Source of the DNA: Latrodectus hesperus
Lineage: Eukaryota > Arthropoda > Arachnida > Araneae > Theridiidae
Direction of reading: 5' to 3'
DNA: 64,000 nucleotides
NCBI GenBank assembly: GCA_037975125.1
Contig: CM075853.1
Span: forward strand, 89,786,395-89,850,394
Of this stretch, positions 59,268 to 64,000 are shown one piece after another. Within the stretch, counting starts at the first letter, position 1; the number at the start of each line of letters is the position of its first letter. The notes under the pieces are model-generated. The model did not search any database. It saw only the letters and a list, made by a program, of their open reading frames with translations, and had not been told where the DNA came from. A program made the position numbers and the translations under genes.

Positions 59268-62200
59268 CTAGTTCCAGTTGTTCGGGTCACCCACTTTATT
59301 AATAAATTCCGATAACCCTTTAATGGAGTCTAGGTGTGACTCTCTAGTATGGATGATGCCTTAAGAAGTTAATCTAGGGAGGTCAAGAGCCTCGCATTCG
59401 TAAATGATATGCTTGGCCGTTTCCTCTTGCGTATGACATTTCCTGCAGTTAGGGTGTTGCTGAAACAGTCACATTTTAATGGAGGTGTTTTCTGAAATTG
59501 TAGTGCCCAGTTATGAAGCTTACGATTAAACGTATCTTCTTCCAAGAGCATCTTAGAATTTCAGAGGCAATCCTCGCTGATGATCTACAGATCATACTTT
59601 TAGTGTGGGTTTGACCAGGAGTGTTGAACCAAGCTTCATACATCTTCCGTTTTTCTTATCTAAGAATGTTGGTTTTTGCGATCTTCAAATTGATCCCACA
59701 AAAAGGTTCTGCATTGATGGGAGCAAAACACGATCCTTGTTGAGCAAGTTCATCAGCCCTTTCATTACCTTCGATACTTTTGTGCCCTGGCACTCATACA
59801 AGGATCACCTTGTTTCTAGTTGCCAGTTCTGTAAGAAAGTTTCCACATTCCAAAATCATTTTAGATTTGATTTCGATAGAATTGAGCGCTTTTAAAGCTG
59901 CTTGACTGTCACTAAAAATGAGAATCTGCTTACCGTGGTAGCCCTTTCTTATATTTAGTCGCAGACAAAAGATAATGGCCAAAACTTCTGCCTTAAAGAC
60001 TGTAGCGTATTGCCCAAGGCTTACAGATAGGCTGGTTCTTGGTGACATGCCACATACTCCCAGTCCTGAGAGGCTGTTTTTCAGTGATCCATCTGTGTAC
60101 CAAATTAGATCTCCTGCTTTAGTTTTGAACATGTTGTTATCCCATTCGTCTCTAGTTGGAAAAACTATTTCAAATGTCCTTTCAAACATGTATGACTTTT
60201 CTATGATGTTCGAGGACATCAGGAAAGTAGGGTCTTGAATTTTCCCAGTAATACCCCTGTGCCCTTTGGTAACAGGTTGGTCATACCATTGGTTTTGTAG
60301 CTTCATTCTGTATGCAGTCATTCTTGCAGTGCTGCAGATGAAGATGTTTAAGGGAGTCAGATCCAATATAACTTCCAATGCTCTGGTTGGTGCGGTGGAC
60401 ATTGCTCCTGCGATGCAGAGACTGGCCAGTCTTTGTAGACCTCTGAGTCTGTCAGTCAGGCAGTCTTCTGTTCCACCTTACGCCAAGAGATCACCAGATG
60501 TGAGAATGGGCCTGACAATAGCTGTGTACATCCACAAAATCAGTTTTGGATATAGACCCCAATTTTTACCAAGCATTTGCCTGCAAATCATAATGCGTTT
60601 CTTTGCTTGGTTAATTTTATCATCAATGTGCTTATCCCAGGTGAGTTTTTGGTCTAAATAAATGCCCAAATACTTCACCTCTGAAGCCACATTGATTTCA
60701 ACATCAAAAAGTCTTGTTATGAAAAACCCCTTTCGTTTCCTTTTGCTTGTAAAAGGTACAAGTTAGGTTTTCTGAGGATTAACCATCAGGTTCCTATCCA
60801 TGCATCATTGACCTACATAACTTAAAGCATCCTGCATGAGATGACAAGTTATGTCGAAATCTTTGCGAAGGATAAGGATGACAATGTCATCAGCATATCA
60901 TTGCGTATAATAGCCCCTATCATTTAGATATTTTATAAGGTTATTTACAACTAGGTTCCAAAGTAATGGTGAGAGAACACCTCCTTGAAGACAACCTGTA
61001 GTAGTCTTTTTTTTCAAATGATTCAACGAAGATGTTCATTTGTATTCATGTATCCAAAATCAAGGACTCAATCCAAGTACGCAGGGTCTGATTACTCCCT
61101 GTCCCTCTAAGTGCATTGAGGATGGATGGATGGGAAGTGTTATCAAAGGCACCTTGGATGTTGAGGAAAGTTGCCAAGGTGATTTCTTTTTGATCCAGAG
61201 TGGTTTCAATGTTAAAAACTAGTTGATGTAAAGCAGTTTCAGTAGATTTGCCGTATTGATAAGCAAATTGAAGAGCATCAAGGGACTCTTACTACCCAAG
61301 TAATCACTTATATGCCAATCAATGATTTTCTCCATAATTTTAAGAAAGAATGAAGAAAGAGTGATAGGTCTATCAGACTTGGCCTGGTCATAGGTGTCCT
61401 TGCCAGGTTTAGGAATGAAAACAATCCTGGTCTTCTGCCATATCTTTGGTATGTAACCCAGTGCTAAGCTGGCTCTGTAAATTCTAGTTAGCTCTGGTAT
61501 GATAACCTCCTCTGCCTTCTGGATCACGATGGGCATAATTCCATCAGGCCCCGGGCTTTTTAGAGGTTTAAAGGCAGAGATTGCCCATTTAACAATATTG
61601 TAGTTAACGATATTTTTAGTGATGGTCCATTGATTGCTATTGACTCTTTGCAGAGAGCCAATGCAGTGCTCCCCTTCGTTGCTGTAAATATCTCTAGCTC
61701 CTGAAAAGTGGGTTTTGGTCATAATTTCCATAACTTCTTTCCCGAAAGCAGCAAAGTTACCCTCCTCATCCTTTAAGGTGACAACCAAAATAGGTTCATC
61801 CATTTTGCGGAGTTTTTGGATTTTAACTCCTTCAGAGATAGAATCTATCATTTCACAGGACTTCCTCCAGGAGTTAATTTCGCTTTTCCAATCAAGTTTG
61901 TTATAATTAGTGAGCGCCGTTTTATAGTTCTCCCATTCACCATATTTATTGGCTTTATTAAAAAGTTTCCTAACATTTGCCCTTTCGGCTACTAGAGAGT
62001 CATTCCACCAAGGACATTAGAGTTTTGCTCTCCTAGTGCGAATAGGGCAATTGTTATGATAAGAATCTAGAATACTACTGTGCAGAAGGTCTGCTGTAAC
62101 TTCTAGATGGTATTTGTCTCTAATAGGTCTGTTTCCGAGCTCAACCAACCCAGTCAAATCCTCCTGGAATTTCTTCCAGTTCGTCATAACTGGGTCTCTG

Positions 62201-62909
62201 AACATGCGATCCAGACACACATTAGAGTAAATTTCAAAATGGATGATGGTCTGAGCCAGAAGGTCTGCCATCTACTTTCCAAATTTTGATATTTTTGTTA
62301 ATTAGCGTTGTTGCTATAGTGATGTCGATTTCTTCAAATCGATTGGAAGTAAGGAAGGTTGATTCATTGCCCTCATTTAAAATATCTAACCCGTAATTTA
62401 GAATGAATTCTAAAATTCACTCACCTCTTTTATTTGTGTCCATACTTCTCCAGACAACATGGTGAGCATTAGTCTAGTCCTAGGACTACCTGTAAGTTGT
62501 TGTCTCTGCAATTATTCATGAGCTTGTGCAGAGAATCGTCAGGTGGAGCCTTCTCTTCATAGAGCAGGTACACAGAGCCAAAAACAATTTCTCTGTCCCC
62601 TCCCTCTATGTTGGGTCTGATTTTCATAGCTGTCAGGTCCCTAAGGATAAATTCAGAGAGGGGTAAAACCTCAATGTTTTTGTGTAAAAGTATGCAAGTT
62701 CTAGCATTACAATTGGTACAATAGATAAGCTTACCTGTAGTTCCTTTGAGGCTACTGATTCTCCCCCTAACCAGCCATGGTTCCTGAACCAGGGCCAGGT
62801 GTATATCCCCATCAAGAAACTTATTACTGAAGCTAGTGGTACCACTTCTACTGTGGTGGAGGTTGGCTTGAACTACCTTCACCCGTATCGGCTGCAGTGG
62901 GTTTGTCAA
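59268..62909 (-). pseudogene. LINE ORF2: endonuclease-RT-RNase H-CCHC (copy 3)
   Basis: ATG 62909 (MTNPLQPIRVKVVQANLHHS) lies 62 nt inside the end of ORF1. Order: APE-type endonuclease (LVQEPWLVRGR, the ARTCILLHKNIEVLPLSEF region, VVLGLD; SDH region about 62260); linker 62271-61851; RT fingers FKPLKSPGPDGIMPIVIQKA and TRIVFIPKPGKDTYDQAK (61600-61370); catalytic YADD near 60890; thumb MLGKNWGLYPKLILWMYTAI (60570); RNase H DLIWYTDGSLKNSLSGLG (60115), AEVLAIIFCLRLNIRKG, SDSQAALKALNSIEI (59900); C-terminal finger and stop TAG at 59268-59270. Roughly seven frame changes or stops. The protein would nick the target, reverse-transcribe from the nick and degrade the RNA of the hybrid. Confidence 0.85.
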
Positions 62910-63856
62910 GTACTTTTGCCTGCACTTGGTGATGTCCGATATGAAACTTCCCTTACACCAAGTGTGGCAGTATATAGTTCAGGTATGCTAAGAACGATGG
63001 TCTGCCCAGATGGGTCATTCTTCATGTTGGAGCATTCCACTCCATTGGAGTGACCCCACTGTTCTGTGCCTTGATTTTCCTCAGGACCTCTTTAGGCTGA
63101 AGTTTACTGCAGATTTTCGGCAGTTTTGTAATTTGGTGATTTGGTTGTCAGAATCACCAATATAATTTGGTGATTCTGACAAGTTTCCTTGCCTCACCCA
63201 CCAAGAGTTTTTGCTCCTGCCAGGGGTATAGTCACTGACAGTCTGTTCCAGCCACTTTGAGCTCCCCAGATCTGCACACTTGACAATAAGTACCCCATTC
63301 TCAAGTTAATAGGATAGGAAGGTTGGGGCAAAACCCTCTTTATTCCTTACTATTTTCTCGGTTAAGAAGAATTCCTGGTTGGAGGCTTGTTCCTCTGTTA
63401 GCCTTTTTTCCGGATGACCCTCTATGAGCACAGCCATTTGACCGCTGTGAGAGCTGTCCTGTAGGTAAATCCCCCAGGTCTTTCTCTTTTGGCAGCCTTT
63501 CCGGCCTTGTCCTGGTCCGTCCGGTTGGCGGGAAGCTTATCGCCTTTGGTTGCCATGGGTTTTTCAAACCAAGTCCCCTCGGTGATTTTGTGTTCCTTCA
63601 CCAGCTTCTTCCTCTGGGCACCAGAAAGTCTCTTTTTAAGCTTGATTCTGGTTAGAAAGTCAGTTATGCTAGCGATATCTTCCTGACTCTCACCAGAAAA
63701 TGATTTGGAGGTCATTTCTACCTCCTGTTAGGGATTTATTGCTGCCCCTTCACTCGATTGCTTCTTTGCTCCCTTGTCTTTTTCAGCAAGGTCTGCTTCA
63801 GAGGCTTCACCTGCAAATGCCATAATGTTTGTCATTTCTTTTGTCTTTTCAGCCAT
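62848..63856 (-). pseudogene. LINE ORF1 (copy 3)
   Basis: ATG at 63856 (MAEKTKEMTNIMAFAGEASE) to TAG at 62848-62850. One stop near 63730 and a frameshift near 63422 split it; the span is not a multiple of three. Conserved pieces: KLKKRLSGAQRKKLVKEHK, RERPGGFTYRTALTAVK, then the RRM-like half. Same architecture as copy 1. Confidence 0.8.
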
Positions 63857-64000
63857 AAGATAACAATTAATTAGCTCAGGTAATATAACAGTCCACCCAG
63901 CATTGCCTGAGTTACTGGGAAAGGCAAAAACTCTAGAAGTTCGTCAGACAGCTAGAGGCTCCGTTAAGGCACTATCACCACAGTGCTAAATAGCTCTAGG

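Larger units (their letters stand above)
59178..64000 (-). mobile_element. LINE copy 3, nearly full length (5' end at or past right edge)
   Basis: Minus strand, leader through 3' tail, about 4.8 kb. It is uninterrupted by other elements and is the best reference for the family in this window; the joins in copies 1, 2 and 4 were worked out against it. Confidence 0.9.

Overview
This window is AT-rich eukaryotic nuclear DNA, almost certainly from an arthropod (insect or arachnid; the sequence alone does not fix which). The signs are spliced exons with GT..AG borders, long (TA)n microsatellites, MADF/BESS, DUF4806 and THAP domain remnants, and a dense load of transposable elements. I see no bacterial genes, rRNA, tRNA gene or CRISPR. 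Almost every recognisable protein is transposon-derived and most are broken by stops or frameshifts. The best-preserved coding sequences are the pol genes of one LTR retrotransposon (33.7-38.2 kb) and the last two exons of a DUF4806 gene (21.2-22.1 kb).

0-8 kb: a truncated Ty3/gypsy element on the minus strand (RT, protease, Gag, LTR), a MADF/BESS pseudogene, a truncated Tc1-like copy and a HARBI1-like (PIF/Harbinger) pseudogene. 8-17 kb: one LINE (ORF1 plus endonuclease/RT/RNase H ORF2) on the plus strand, split twice by one family of GGCC-rich elements. The larger insert itself carries a full-length Tc1-like element and an (AT)n tract. 19-24 kb: an element with terminal inverted repeats and internal 56-bp tandem repeats, the DUF4806 exons, and two copies of a GACGT-rich repeat. 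24.8-25.6 kb: an internally deleted copy of the same LINE.

26-50 kb is a layered nest. A MULE-type transposase pseudogene (C2H2 fingers, MULE core, SWIM finger) lies between inverted terminal sequences at about 27.8-28.6 and 43.2-43.5 kb. It is interrupted at 31-39 kb by an inverted duplicate of host-like DNA (first exon plus intron, original near 55.0-55.8 kb), into which a 6.5-kb Ty3/gypsy element with exact 5-bp target duplications has jumped. That element has the unusual gene order Gag-PR-IN-RT-RNase H (integrase before RT, Gmr1-like). LINE, Jockey-like and BEL/Pao fragments and a 2.4-kb hAT-like element with 8-bp target duplications complete the nest.

50-64 kb: a 4.56-kb P-element-like insertion with a decayed THAP gene on the minus strand, defined by 8-bp target duplications and by an uninterrupted version of the same site at about 39.08 kb; an unrecognised first exon at 55.1 kb; a second Tc1-like family; and the longest LINE copy (minus strand) running off the right edge.
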